A DNA stretch of 64,000 nt, from NCBI RefSeq assembly GCF_012396235.1, contig NZ_JAAXPA010000003.1, positions 1 through 64,000 on the forward strand. The letters are read 5' to 3'. This document shows, piece after piece, positions 41,790-50,615 of the stretch; position 1 is the stretch's first letter, and each line of letters opens with the position of its first letter. Origin of the DNA: Rhodococcus opacus. GTDB lineage: Bacteria; Actinomycetota; Actinomycetes; Mycobacteriales; Mycobacteriaceae. The notes under the pieces are model-generated. The model worked only from the letters and a program-made list of their open reading frames with translations, did not search any database and was not told the DNA's origin. The translations under genes were made by a program, and so were the position numbers.

Positions 41790-42719
41790 ATGACGAATTC
41801 CCACGCGAAACAGACCATGAAGGCAGTCTCCTACTCGTCCTACGGTGGTCCCGAAGTGCTCGAGACCCACGACGTGCCGGTGCCCGAGCCCACCGGCAAC
41901 CAGGTGCGCCTCGTCATCCGGGCGGCCGGCGTGAACCCGATCGACTGGAAGCTGCGGTCGGGGTCGATGGCCGAGGTGATGTCGGTGCAGTTCCCGAAGA
42001 TCCCGGGCAGCGAAGTGGCCGGCGTGGTCGACGCGGTCGGTCCGGAGGCGACCGGTGTGGTGGTCGGCGACGAGGTGTTCGGCTGGTCCGACACCGGCGG
42101 CTACGCCGAATACGCGCTCGCCTCGATCGTCGTGCCTAAGCCGAAAGGGTTGAGCTGGACGGACGCCGCCACCATTCCGGTAGCCGGCGAAGCCGCCACG
42201 CGTGGACTGCGGCTCCTGAAGCCGAAGTCCGGGGAGACGTTACTGGTGAACGGCGCGTCGGGTGCGGTGGGAACCATTGCGGCGCAACTGGCGCTGGATT
42301 CGGGTGTCACCGTGATCGGTACCGCGAGCGAGAAACACCACGACGCGTTGCGGGAGCTGGGCGTGACCCCCACGACATACGGTGAGGGGCTGGCGGACCG
42401 GGTCCGCGAACTCGCGCCGAACGGTGTCGACGCCGTCCTCGACGTCGGCTTCGGCGGACTCGAGGCGGCGATGGACCTGCGCGGGGGCACCGACCGGATC
42501 GTGACGCTGTCGGACGGTGCCGCGTTCGGGCTGGGAATCACCTTCTCGTCCGGCAACGCCGGCGACCGGAGCGCGGAGACCCTGCGCCGGCTGGGCGCCC
42601 TCGCCGCGGACGGGACGCTGGCCCTCCCGCCGGCCCGCACCTTCCCCCTGACCGACGCGGCCGACGCTCAGCGCGCCGGCGAGAAGGGCGGCAGCCGCGG
42701 GAAGATCCTCTTGCGCTGA
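41790..42719 (+). CDS. NADP-dependent MDR oxidoreductase
   Basis: This 309-residue zinc-free medium-chain reductase of the quinone oxidoreductase group has GVNPIDWKLRSGSM, GSEVAGVVDAVG and the NADPH motif LLVNGASGAVGTIAAQLAL. ATG 41790 is used; an internal Met (MKAVSYSSYGG) is where homology starts and is an alternative. It is followed by the family A repeat at 42724 and converges with copD. Confidence 0.83.
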   Translation: MTNSHAKQTMKAVSYSSYGGPEVLETHDVPVPEPTGNQVRLVIRAAGVNPIDWKLRSGSMAEVMSVQFPKIPGSEVAGVVDAVGPEATGVVVGDEVFGWSDTGGYAEYALASIVVPKPKGLSWTDAATIPVAGEAATRGLRLLKPKSGETLLVNGASGAVGTIAAQLALDSGVTVIGTASEKHHDALRELGVTPTTYGEGLADRVRELAPNGVDAVLDVGFGGLEAAMDLRGGTDRIVTLSDGAAFGLGITFSSGNAGDRSAETLRRLGALAADGTLALPPARTFPLTDAADAQRAGEKGGSRGKILLR

Positions 42720-42723
42720 CGCG

Positions 42724-42769
42724 CCCGTGAGTACTTATTAACCGCCGGACGTTAATATGTACTCACGGG
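42724..42769. repeat. Family A inverted repeat, copy 3 (between convergent genes)
   Basis: The 46-bp element has arms CCCGTGAGTACTTATTAAC and GTTAATATGTACTCACGGG, loop of 8. It fills the gap between the oxidoreductase stop (42719) and the copD stop (42770) exactly, an ideal place for a bidirectional terminator. Confidence 0.85.
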
Positions 42770-43708
42770 TCAGGCGGTGGTAGCGAGGGCGGCGGCGAGA
42801 CCGAACGGAACGGCCATCACCACCACCTCCACGATCGCGCGCCGCAGGGACCCTTCGGCGCTGATCCGGTGCGCGGCGGCCTGCCCGACCCACGTTCGCC
42901 GCCACCACCAGCCGAGCCCGAGGAGCGCCGCCAACGCCACCGCCTTCGCGAGCACGATGCGGCCGTAACCGGTGTCGAACAGTGGCGTCACCCCACCCAG
43001 CCGGACCGCGGCGTCGACGATCCCGGTCGCGGTCAGCAGCCACACGCACCGCCACGCGACGACGGAATACCGCGGCAGCCACGACGACCAGTCCCCGCGC
43101 GACCGGAGCATCAGGCCGAGGGCGGCGAGGAGCCCGAACCACACCGCGGCGGCCAGTGCGTGGACGACGTCGAGGACCGAGCCGAGAACCTGCTGCGACA
43201 TGTGGCCGGTGATCGGCCGGGCCACCAGGGCGAGGGCCGCGAGCACCAGAACGGGCACGGGGAGCCGGGCGTCGGTGCGGCGGAACGCGACGGCCGACCA
43301 CGCGGTGGCCGCGGCCGTGCACACGAGAACGGCGAGGTCGACGCGTCCCGCGCTGATCTCGGTCACGTACGCGCCGAACCGTCCGACCGACAGCTCGGAC
43401 AACCCCAGGGCGTCGGCCTCCGCCGCCGTCATCGACAGCAGCACCGCCTCGGCGAGCATCCACGCACCGGCGACCGCGGTCGACAACCGCCACAGCCGTT
43501 GGTCCCGCAGGAGGGGACGGCTGTCCGCGCGACTCCACCAGCCCAGCGCGGCGAGTCCGAGCACCGCCGAACCGAGCACCAGGCACAGCGCCCGGACGGC
43601 GCTCGACGGGGACGGGTCTTCCGGTTGCGCCAACGCCCAACCGCACGCGACCCCGAGGAGCGATGTGGGTACGGCGAACAGCAGCCAGGACTGTCGCGCC
43701 GTACCCAC
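42770..43708 (-). CDS. copD: CopD-family copper transport membrane protein
   Basis: About 312 residues with eight predicted membrane helices. The copper-resistance D pattern is seen as DVVHALAAAVWFGLLAALGL and a C-terminal GYGRIVLAKAVALAALLGLG. CopD is thought to move copper across the membrane together with periplasmic CopC. GTG 43708 lies 5 bases past the copC stop; alternative starts inside copC exist. It is last in a minus-strand copper operon. Confidence 0.83.
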   Translation of the reverse strand: MGTARQSWLLFAVPTSLLGVACGWALAQPEDPSPSSAVRALCLVLGSAVLGLAALGWWSRADSRPLLRDQRLWRLSTAVAGAWMLAEAVLLSMTAAEADALGLSELSVGRFGAYVTEISAGRVDLAVLVCTAAATAWSAVAFRRTDARLPVPVLVLAALALVARPITGHMSQQVLGSVLDVVHALAAAVWFGLLAALGLMLRSRGDWSSWLPRYSVVAWRCVWLLTATGIVDAAVRLGGVTPLFDTGYGRIVLAKAVALAALLGLGWWWRRTWVGQAAAHRISAEGSLRRAIVEVVVMAVPFGLAAALATTA

Positions 43709-43713
43709 CGTGC

Positions 43714-44247
43714 TCAGTTCTCGCCGCGAGGCTTGCGGAGCGCGAACCACAGCCCGCCGCCGAACACGAGCACACCGGCAACGATGAACGGCCACAGCGG
43801 AACTCCGCCGCTGCCGGATTCGCCCGAGCTGTCGGCCGCGGCGCCGGGCGTGCCCGACCCCTCCTGGGTGAGGGTGAACGTGCGGGTTCCGCTCACCGGA
43901 TGCCCGTCGGCGGACGTGACGCGAAACGCGACGGTGTACACACCGGCCGGTCCCAGCTCGCCGAGTTCGGCACTGACCGTGGGTCCCTCGACGGCCGGGT
44001 CACCCTTGGTCCACAGGTTGCCGTCGGGTCCCACCACGGTGAGGGACGCGAACGATTCCTGCAGCGCCTCGTTGAACGTGACGCTCACCCGTTCCGGGCC
44101 GGCCGCGACCTCCGAACCGTTCTCGGGGGTGGAGCTGATCACGACGGAATGGGCGAGCGCGGTGCCTGCCCCGAGCATGCTCGCGAGCATGGTCAGCAGT
44201 CCGACCGCGATCACCGTCACCGACGTGAAGGTGATGCGTCTTCTCAT
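43714..44247 (-). CDS. copC: CopC-family periplasmic copper-binding protein
   Basis: This 177-residue protein has a signal peptide ending TALA-HSVV, which leaves His as the mature N terminus, the usual Cu(II) ligand of CopC. A CopC beta-sandwich follows (SSTPENGSEVAAGPERVSVT, SADGHPVSGTRTFTL). The C terminus adds a linker, a membrane helix (VPLWPFIVAGVLVFGGGLWF) and RKPRGEN, so it is membrane anchored. Its start overlaps the YcnI stop by 4 bases. Confidence 0.88.
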   Translation of the reverse strand: MRRRITFTSVTVIAVGLLTMLASMLGAGTALAHSVVISSTPENGSEVAAGPERVSVTFNEALQESFASLTVVGPDGNLWTKGDPAVEGPTVSAELGELGPAGVYTVAFRVTSADGHPVSGTRTFTLTQEGSGTPGAAADSSGESGSGGVPLWPFIVAGVLVFGGGLWFALRKPRGEN

Positions 44248-44912
44248 GAGCGACGGCTCCGGACCATGGCGCCGAGACCGAGGGCCGCGCCGAGTGCGCC
44301 CAGGATCAGGCCGACGCCGCCCAGCCAGCGGGCGGTGTCGTCGGTGCCGGACGCCGTCGTCTCGGTCTCTTCGGACGTCGTGGCGCCGCCCGCGTCGTGG
44401 CTGTGGTCTTCACCGCTCGCCGCGGCCAGCGTGAGCGTGGGTGCCGGCTTGTCGGGCTCCGCACCGTCGGCGCCGACCGCCTGATCCCAGTTGACGACCT
44501 CGCCGTCGCTGTACGTCTGGGCGGCCGCGAACGACACCTCGTCCTGCTCCGGCAGCGGTCCGGCGGACAGCTCGAACTGCTGGAACTGGCCGGGCGCGAC
44601 ACCGACACCAGGGTCGGCGGTCCACGTCACGGACTTCGCGAGCTTGGACGTCGGGTCCTTCTCGACGACGGACGTCCACCCCGGCAGTGGGGTGGTGCGA
44701 GCCGATTTCAGGTCGGGGAGCGTGACGGTCAGCTTGGTGGTGGACGCCGTCTCGGATTCGGTGGGAACTCGGAAGGTCAGGACGGAGTAGCCGCCCTGTT
44801 CGGCGCCGGGGGCGACGACGGTGACGTGGGCGGCGGCGACACCGGCCGCGAGCAGCATGGCGCCGCCGGCCGCACCGGCCGTGAAAAGGGCACGGGAAAA
44901 GAGGGAATTCAT
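44244..44912 (-). CDS. ycnI: YcnI (DUF1775) copper-associated protein
   Basis: This 222-residue protein has a signal peptide ending GVAAA-HVTV, giving the N-terminal His that YcnI proteins use for Cu(II). The DUF1775 domain is recognisable by SVLTFRVPTESETASTTKL and LPGWTSVVEKD and by DEVSFAAAQTYSDGEVVNW. A C-terminal membrane helix and RSRRS follow. The trio YcnI-CopC-CopD is a standard copper homeostasis unit. Confidence 0.88.
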   Translation of the reverse strand: MNSLFSRALFTAGAAGGAMLLAAGVAAAHVTVVAPGAEQGGYSVLTFRVPTESETASTTKLTVTLPDLKSARTTPLPGWTSVVEKDPTSKLAKSVTWTADPGVGVAPGQFQQFELSAGPLPEQDEVSFAAAQTYSDGEVVNWDQAVGADGAEPDKPAPTLTLAAASGEDHSHDAGGATTSEETETTASGTDDTARWLGGVGLILGALGAALGLGAMVRSRRS

Positions 44913-44953
44913 CGAAGGTCCTTTTGAGGGTCTGAAGCGAGAAGAGGTGAGAG

Positions 44954-45472
44954 TCAGACCGGGACCGGGGGTCCGCGACGCGAAATGCTCGCGCGCAGCA
45001 GGGCGTCCACGGGATTCGCGGGACGCGCGGGGACGTGCGCCGTAGGCGCCGCCGAGACGGGCTGCGGTTCGCCGCGGAGTACCACCCGCCAGACGTGGAC
45101 GAGGGGGCCGTACAGACGCTCGGCGTTCGCGATCAGCAGCGCGCAGATCACGGTGGCGGCCGCGTGCGCGGCCAGCATCGGCACGGCAGGGACCACCGAG
45201 TGCACGTGCGAGGTGAGTGTGAGAGCGAAGTGTCCGGCCACCTGGCCGACACCGAGGGCGCCCACCAGCGCGAGCGGGCCGTGGACGCGTGCGGGCAGTT
45301 GCGCGGTGACCGCGCCGACCCCGCTACACGTGACGAACAGCAGGGTCAGCGCCGCGGATTCGGGAAGGCCGCCCCCGCCGATGCCGTGCGCGGCGACCGC
45401 GAGAGCGGCCACGAGCGCACCGACCGCCGAGCCCCGAAGGGTGGCGGTCGCGGCGGGGCGGGCGGGGGACAT
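44954..45472 (-). CDS. Membrane protein upstream of the copper genes
   Basis: This 172-residue protein has about four hydrophobic helices, His residues within them (HGIGGGGLPES, HFALTLTSHVHS, LAAHAAAT) and a soluble tail of about 40 residues. I cannot assign a family. The His-rich membrane segments and the 41-base gap to ycnI suggest a role in copper handling, and it is likely the first gene of that operon. Confidence 0.7.
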   Translation of the reverse strand: MSPARPAATATLRGSAVGALVAALAVAAHGIGGGGLPESAALTLLFVTCSGVGAVTAQLPARVHGPLALVGALGVGQVAGHFALTLTSHVHSVVPAVPMLAAHAAATVICALLIANAERLYGPLVHVWRVVLRGEPQPVSAAPTAHVPARPANPVDALLRASISRRGPPVPV

Positions 45473-45490
45473 TGCGGTGGGTCGGGCGGT

Positions 45491-46144
45491 TCAGCGCACG
45501 CCGAGGCGGGCGAGGAGATCGGCTTCGACTCCGTCGAGTTCGGCTGAGATGGCGTGATGGGCGGCCTTGCGGCGGGCCTGCGGCATCTGCTCGGCCGCGC
45601 GGACCGCGGTGTTGAGGTCGCCGAGGCGGTCGCGGATAGCGGCGGCGAACTGCTGCGTCTCCGCGTCGTCCGGCTTCTGCCCGAGGATCTCCGTGGTGGA
45701 GCTTTCGGCGCCGGCGATGCGGGCGCTGAGCTTGGCGCCGTGCCCGGTGAAGTTCGCGAGCTGATCGATGTCGACGCCCAGGCGGTCGGCACGGCGGGCA
45801 TCGATCTGCCCGCGCACGACCGTGGCGGCGCGGTAGGCGATCGGCAGCAGCACCGGCGTCAGCAGGCGTGCGACGCCGAGGTACTTACGGACGGCGGCGA
45901 CCGTGAAACCCTTCTGGGCGGCGGCCTTCTCCTCGGCCTTCAACGCAGCGATCTGAGCCTTCTCGACCTTCTTCAGCGACTTCAGTTCGGCAGCCTCGAG
46001 CTTGCGGCCGGCACTGGCGGCCTGCTTGTCGCGCTTCCGTTCGTTCTTCGCGCTCAGCTTCGCCTCCACTCCAGCCTTGTGCTTGAGTGCCTTGGCTTCC
46101 GCCTTGCGGGTGGCTCGGGACTTACGTTTCTTCAACAACCCCAT
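45491..46144 (-). CDS. Lys/Ala-rich coiled-coil protein (DUF6474-like)
   Basis: This 217-residue protein has a very basic N terminus (KKRKSRATRKAEAKALKHKA) and a long charged helix to about residue 75. A short hydrophobic segment (VARLLTPVLLPIAYRAATVV) and a helical C-terminal domain follow. The pattern matches a small actinobacterial protein family of unknown function. ATG 46144 is chosen since the longer frame lacks a ribosome site. It precedes the copper genes by 18 bases but has no evident copper motif. Confidence 0.7.
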   Translation of the reverse strand: MGLLKKRKSRATRKAEAKALKHKAGVEAKLSAKNERKRDKQAASAGRKLEAAELKSLKKVEKAQIAALKAEEKAAAQKGFTVAAVRKYLGVARLLTPVLLPIAYRAATVVRGQIDARRADRLGVDIDQLANFTGHGAKLSARIAGAESSTTEILGQKPDDAETQQFAAAIRDRLGDLNTAVRAAEQMPQARRKAAHHAISAELDGVEADLLARLGVR

Positions 46145-46243
46145 CGAAAAGACCCCTTTTCCTGGTGTTTCAGCGCAGCCCACGCTACCAACTGCATCCG
46201 GTGCTTCGGGATCAGCCTAGGGGAGCACATAATCTTCGTCATC

Positions 46244-47863
46244 GTGTGTTCCCATATCGGTCAGCAATCAGAACCCGACGCCTCTCCCGGAAAGGCGTCG
46301 GGGACGGTGATCGATGCCAGCGCACTGACGCGGTGCCGCCACCGGGTGCACCTCGACGCGGCGTTCCCCGAACAACTGGCGGCCGCGCCCGAGGACCCGG
46401 GCGTCCGCCAGCGTCAGGACGCCGCCGCCGCCAAGCGCGAAGACGTCCGGCGGATCCTCACCGAGCATGCACCGCAACGGTGGGTGCAGATCGACACCGA
46501 GCAGAGCCTGCGCCGGCGAGCCGAGGACACGGTGGCCGCGTGCGAGGCAGGCGCGGACCGCATCTGGGGAGCCGTGCTCCCGCTCGACCGGGACGCCGGC
46601 CGGAGGGCGCGCTGCGAGATCCTCATCCGTGACGAGGACCACGGCGGGTACATCCCCGTGATCGTCGTCAATCACAAGGTCACCGATCCTGGCCGCGGCG
46701 CCGTGACGTCGGACATGTTCGAGTGGCAACCGCGGGAGGACGCGACGCGGAAGCCGCGCGGTCAGGTCCGCGACCAGATGCGCGTCGCGCAGGTGTACCG
46801 GATGCTCGAACGGCACGGGCTCGCGAGTCCGGCGCTGGTGGCGGGCGCGATCGGCTACGGCTCCGACGTCATCTTCGTGCACGACCTCACCACGATCCTC
46901 GACGACTACGATGAACGCTTCGCCGACCGGCTCGCCGTCGCCCGCGGGGAATCGGCGACCGTGCCGTCCAGGATCGGTGAATGCCGTTCCTGCCCGTGGT
47001 GGCCCGGGTGCGAGGAGCAGCTGACCCAGACACACGACGTGAGCCTGGTGGCCACCGGTTCGCGCGCCGACATGCTGCGCGACGCGGGCTGCCACACCAT
47101 CGACGACCTCGCGGCGTGGGACCGCGAACCGCTCGAGGACTGGCCGCACGGCGCGTTCGAGGACGCCGTCGTCACCGCCAAGGCGTGGCTCGCGGGAGCG
47201 CCGCTGGTGCGACGGTTCCCCGAGATCCGGGTGACGCGCGCGGACGTCGAGGTCGACGTCGACATGGAGAGCTACCAGGAACACGGCGCTTACCTGTGGG
47301 GCACGCTGCTCAACGTGGACGGGGTGTCGGCGTACCGGCCGTTCGTCAGCTGGGACCCGGTGCCGACGCAGGACGAGGCGCGGTCGTTCGCCGAATTCTG
47401 GACGTGGCTGATGGCCGAGCGGGAAGCGGCGGCGCTGAGCGGCAGAACCTTCGCCGCGTACTGCTATTCGCGGTCCGCGGAGGACAAGTGGTTGCTGGAC
47501 TCCGCCCGCCGGTTCGCCGGGGCACCCGGCATCCCCACCGAGGCCGAGATCCGGGAATTCATCGACAGCCCACAATGGGTCGACATCTACCAGGCGATCA
47601 GCGACCAGTTCATCTGCCCGGGCGGCAAGGGACTCAAGAAGATCGCCCCGGTCGCCGGATTCCGGTGGCGCGACGCCGACGCCAGCGGTGAAGCGTCGAT
47701 GAGCTGGTACCGCGAAGCCGTCGGCTACGACGGCGAACCCGACCTCACCCAGCGCGAACGACTGCTGCAATACAACGAGGACGACGTCATCGCGACGAAA
47801 GTACTGCGCGAATGGATGTCGGATCGGGCCGAGAAGGAGATCCCGCTCGCGTCCGACCTCTAG
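46244..47863 (+). CDS. TM0106-family RecB-like nuclease
   Basis: About 539 residues from GTG 46244 (GTG 46307 is also possible; neither has a good ribosome site). The N-terminal half is a RecB/Cas4-like nuclease domain, with GRGAVTSDMFEW and the Fe-S-type cysteines CRSCPWWPGCEEQ. The C-terminal half is a RNase H-like domain: VDVDMESYQE, SAEDKWLL and YNEDDVIATKVLREW. This order defines the TM0106-type putative nuclease. Its role in DNA repair or exchange is not established. Confidence 0.82.
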   Translation: MCSHIGQQSEPDASPGKASGTVIDASALTRCRHRVHLDAAFPEQLAAAPEDPGVRQRQDAAAAKREDVRRILTEHAPQRWVQIDTEQSLRRRAEDTVAACEAGADRIWGAVLPLDRDAGRRARCEILIRDEDHGGYIPVIVVNHKVTDPGRGAVTSDMFEWQPREDATRKPRGQVRDQMRVAQVYRMLERHGLASPALVAGAIGYGSDVIFVHDLTTILDDYDERFADRLAVARGESATVPSRIGECRSCPWWPGCEEQLTQTHDVSLVATGSRADMLRDAGCHTIDDLAAWDREPLEDWPHGAFEDAVVTAKAWLAGAPLVRRFPEIRVTRADVEVDVDMESYQEHGAYLWGTLLNVDGVSAYRPFVSWDPVPTQDEARSFAEFWTWLMAEREAAALSGRTFAAYCYSRSAEDKWLLDSARRFAGAPGIPTEAEIREFIDSPQWVDIYQAISDQFICPGGKGLKKIAPVAGFRWRDADASGEASMSWYREAVGYDGEPDLTQRERLLQYNEDDVIATKVLREWMSDRAEKEIPLASDL

Positions 47864-47900
47864 GCTGCAAGGCAGGGCCCGATTCGGTAGGGGTGGTCAG

Positions 47901-48575
47901 GTGGAGGTGCCGAAGACATCCACGACGCTGCGGTTCGCTCTGCTCCTCACCGCCGCGGGCGGCTTCCTCGACGCCTACACCTACATCAGTCGCGGCGGCG
48001 TCTTCGCGAACGCCCAGACCGGCAACGTCATCCTCATGGCCATCGACCTGTCGGAGCGTCACTTCCACGCCGCACGGGCCCACCTGTGGCCGATCCTCGC
48101 GTTCATCGTCGGTGTCGCGTTCGCGCATCTGCTCAAGGGCGAACTCGCCCACAGCGTCTTCGACCACCCGATCCGGATCGCCATGGTCGCGCAGATCGTC
48201 GTCCTCGTCGCGGTCGCGTTCGTTCCCGCAAACGTGCCCAACGCACTGGTCACCGTTCCGATCGCGTTCGTCGCGGCGATGCAGTTCGGACTGTTCCGCA
48301 CCATCGGGTCGCTGTCGTACATCGCTGTCGCCACCACCGGCAACCTCATGCGTTTCACCGAATCGGCGTACGCCGGATTCATCGAGAAGGTCCCCGAATC
48401 GCGCCAGCACACCCGCGTGTACGCCGCCATCGTCAGCAGCTTCGCCGGTGGCGCCGTCGTCGGGGCGTTCGCCACTCGCTACTTCGGCGGAGCCGCCGCC
48501 TGGATCCCCGCCGCCCTCCTGTGCGGAGCCCTCGTGCTGTTCTACATCGACGACAGGCGGCGCCGCCGCCTGTGA
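47901..48575 (+). CDS. YoaK (DUF1275) family membrane protein
   Basis: This 224-residue protein has six predicted membrane helices. The family signature AAGGFLDAYTYISRGGVFANAQTGNVILM is followed by AMQFGLFRTIGSLSYIAVATTGNLMR. Function is unknown; a transporter is assumed. GTG 47901 follows GGGGTGGTCAG. The stop overlaps the edge of a family B repeat (48572) that also touches the stop of the convergent methyltransferase. Confidence 0.83.
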   Translation: MEVPKTSTTLRFALLLTAAGGFLDAYTYISRGGVFANAQTGNVILMAIDLSERHFHAARAHLWPILAFIVGVAFAHLLKGELAHSVFDHPIRIAMVAQIVVLVAVAFVPANVPNALVTVPIAFVAAMQFGLFRTIGSLSYIAVATTGNLMRFTESAYAGFIEKVPESRQHTRVYAAIVSSFAGGAVVGAFATRYFGGAAAWIPAALLCGALVLFYIDDRRRRRL

Positions 48576-48615
48576 GCGGTTGACGAGTCCCTGGACTCGT
48601 CAGGCACGAACGGGC
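48572..48615. repeat. Family B inverted repeat, copy 2 (degenerate)
   Basis: GTGAGCGGTTGACGAGTC and GGACTCGTCAGGCACGAACGGGC form a partly degraded version of the element at 13061. Both convergent genes end inside it: YoaK at 48575 and the methyltransferase at 48600. The two stop codons are thus part of the repeat. Confidence 0.7.
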
Positions 48616-49229
48616 GGCGAAGCCGCGACTCCGAGGGAATAGGCGCCGACGATCTTCGGCGCGGACGTCTCGTAGAACCGGTCGAGGTCCTGGACGTCGA
48701 ATCCGGCGTTCGTCACCAGGGTGGGAATGTCGCGGGTGAGGTGGCAACCACCGGCGACGGCCTTCTGGATCGGTTCGAGCCGGCGCTGCCACCGCTGGAC
48801 GTTTGCGTCCGGGGCGAGACCGTGCTCGACGAAATGCAGTGTGCCGCCCGGTTTCAGGACACGCCGGACCTCCCGGAGTGCGGCGTCGACGTCCGGGATG
48901 GTGCACATCGTCCATGTGGACAGTGCGGTGTCGAAACTGTTGTCCGGGAAGGGGAGTGACTGGCCGTCCAGACCGGACCGCTCGACCGGTGTCGTCGACG
49001 CCGCCACCCGCTTGCGCGCCAGCTTCCAGCCGAGGTCGGCGGGGTCGACGGCGCTCACCGAGTCGACGGCGGCCGGGTAGAACGGGACGTTGAGACCCGA
49101 CCCGAATCCGATTTCCACCACGCGCCCGTGCAGACCGGCGCAGACGCGTCGCCGCGTCGGCTCCGTGAACTTCATCCCGCAACTGATGTCGACGAGCCGC
49201 GGAACGATCCGGTCCGAGTAGAAACCCAT
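48600..49229 (-). CDS. Class I SAM-dependent methyltransferase
   Basis: This 209-residue methyltransferase has SAM motif I VVEIGFGSGLNVPFY, acidic VSAVDPADLG, LPFPDNSFDTALSTWTMC and VRRVLKPGGTLHFVEHG. It resembles small methyltransferases acting on lipids or quinones (UbiE-like) and on thiols. The substrate is unknown. ATG 49229 has GGGAGGTGGGC upstream. The final residues are encoded within the family B repeat. Confidence 0.87.
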   Translation of the reverse strand: MGFYSDRIVPRLVDISCGMKFTEPTRRRVCAGLHGRVVEIGFGSGLNVPFYPAAVDSVSAVDPADLGWKLARKRVAASTTPVERSGLDGQSLPFPDNSFDTALSTWTMCTIPDVDAALREVRRVLKPGGTLHFVEHGLAPDANVQRWQRRLEPIQKAVAGGCHLTRDIPTLVTNAGFDVQDLDRFYETSAPKIVGAYSLGVAASPPVRA

Positions 49230-49259
49230 GCCCACCTCCCAGCGAAGGGCGCTTCGCGC

Positions 49260-49306
49260 CCCGTGCGCGGTTGAAGAGTCCAGAGACTCGTTAACCACGC
49301 ACGGGC
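49260..49306. repeat. Family B inverted repeat, copy 3
   Basis: CCCGTGCGCGGTTGAAGAGTC and GACTCGTTAACCACGCACGGGC form a hairpin 12 bases beyond the SDR stop on the minus strand and 30 bases upstream of the methyltransferase start. It is placed to end SDR transcription. It resembles the copy at 13061 most closely. Confidence 0.8.
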
Positions 49307-49317
49307 GGCGGAGCCGC

Positions 49318-50094
49318 CTACCGCGGCGCCATGCGCAGAGCGCCGTCCATACGAATGGTCTCACCGTTGAGGTAGTCGTGTTCGACGATCATCTGAGCGA
49401 GCTGGGCGTATTCGGCGGGCTGACCGAGGCGCGAGGGGAACGGGACGCCGGCTTCGAGGCCCTTGCGGTATTCGTCGGTGACGCCGGCGAGCATCGGGGT
49501 GTCGATGATGCCGGGGGCGATGGTGTTGACGCGGATGCCGAACTGCGCGAGGTCGCGGGCGGCCGGGACCGTCATGCCGTGCACACCACCCTTGGACGCG
49601 GAGTACGCGATCTGCCCGATCTGGCCCTCGAACGCGGCGACGGATGCGGTGTTGATGATGACGCCGCGCTGCCCGGACTCGTCGACGGTGTCGGTCTTGG
49701 CGATGGCGTCGGCGGCGAGGCGCATGACGTTGAACGTGCCGAGCAGGTTGACCGTGATGACGGTGCGGAACAGTTCGAGGTCGTGGGGGCCCTTCTTCGA
49801 CAGGATGCGCCCGGCCCAGCCGACGCCGGCGCAGTTGACGACGATGCGCAGCGGCAGACCCGATTCGACGATCTTCTCGATCGCGGCCTGGACCTCGTCA
49901 CCGCTGGTGACGTCGGTGGCGAGGAGGGTCACGCCGTCGGGGACGTTGTCGCCGGCGCGCTCGATGGACTGCTGCAGGTCGAGTCCGAACACGGTGGCTC
50001 CGGCGTCGGCGAGACGCTTGGCGGTGGCGGCGCCGAGGCCCGAGGCTGCTCCGGTGACCAGTGCGGCGGTTCCCTGAATTTCCACAGTTCGCAT
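49318..50094 (-). CDS. SDR 3-hydroxyacyl-CoA dehydrogenase-like protein
   Basis: This 258-residue SDR has TGAASGLGAATAKRLADAGA, NCAGVGWAG, Ser in TASVAAFEG and YSASKGG, with the HSD17B10-like insert SKKGPHDLELF. It is a paralogue of the protein at 10429, sharing the C-terminal NGETIRMDGALRMAPR. It stands outside the acyl-CoA cluster, with its own repeat terminator at 49260. ATG 50094 is used; GTG three codons in has a better AAGGA spacing. Confidence 0.85.
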   Translation of the reverse strand: MRTVEIQGTAALVTGAASGLGAATAKRLADAGATVFGLDLQQSIERAGDNVPDGVTLLATDVTSGDEVQAAIEKIVESGLPLRIVVNCAGVGWAGRILSKKGPHDLELFRTVITVNLLGTFNVMRLAADAIAKTDTVDESGQRGVIINTASVAAFEGQIGQIAYSASKGGVHGMTVPAARDLAQFGIRVNTIAPGIIDTPMLAGVTDEYRKGLEAGVPFPSRLGQPAEYAQLAQMIVEHDYLNGETIRMDGALRMAPR

Positions 50095-50258
50095 CCTTAC
50101 TTTCCCGGCGACCTCCGTTGGCCGACCCTGGTGACCTGCACCATAACGCCCGCTCGGTGTGACAGCAGAGGTGAGGGAAGCGTCACGGGCGGGGGAGCGG
50201 GTAGTTTGTCTTCTCGCGCGGATCAGGGGACGCGCGCAGGGCGACCGTAGGGGGACGG

Positions 50259-50606
50259 ATGAGCGAGGACCGGCTCGAAGTGGACCGCGACGCGTTGGTG
50301 CGGTGCATCGCCGCGTGCGAGGTGTTGGCGGCCGACATGCAGGACCTGCGAGAGCGAGCGCATCGTGAACTCGCGCCCGAGAGCTTCGGTCTCGGCGAAA
50401 CCCATCTGCGGTCGGCGGCGGAACTGGCTGCGCGGTTCCGGGCGACGGCGATCGGCGGCCCGGGTGTCGCGGTCGAGAACTCGGCGGCGGGGACGTTCGC
50501 GGCGCACGAGCGTTACGCGCTGGATCTGAAGGCGACGTTCGAAGCGGCGCTGGCCCGGTACGACGAGCAGGACGCAGCGACGGCACACCGCCTCGGGCGA
50601 CTCTGA
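50259..50606 (+). CDS. Small helical protein of unknown function
   Basis: This 115-residue protein is predicted to be all alpha, rich in Ala, Arg and Glu: DALVRCIAACEVLAADMQDL, then HLRSAAELAARFRATA, then ERYALDLKATFEAALARYDE. The length and three-helix character recall WXG100/ESX-associated helical proteins, but no WXG motif is seen. It is convergent with the UBP zinc-finger gene, 9 bases away. I do not recognise it. Confidence 0.6.
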   Translation: MSEDRLEVDRDALVRCIAACEVLAADMQDLRERAHRELAPESFGLGETHLRSAAELAARFRATAIGGPGVAVENSAAGTFAAHERYALDLKATFEAALARYDEQDAATAHRLGRL

Positions 50607-50615
50607 CTGCTCGAG

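Noticed and set aside
45554-46243. A 230-codon upstream extension of the TM0106-type nuclease
   Set aside because: The extension is antisense to the coiled-coil protein gene and lacks a domain; nuclease homology starts only after about 46300.
9116-49306. CRISPR array or transposon-end interpretation of the repeated palindromes
   Set aside because: The copies are single, far apart and without regular spacers, no cas genes are present, and no transposase or paired long terminal repeats are seen.
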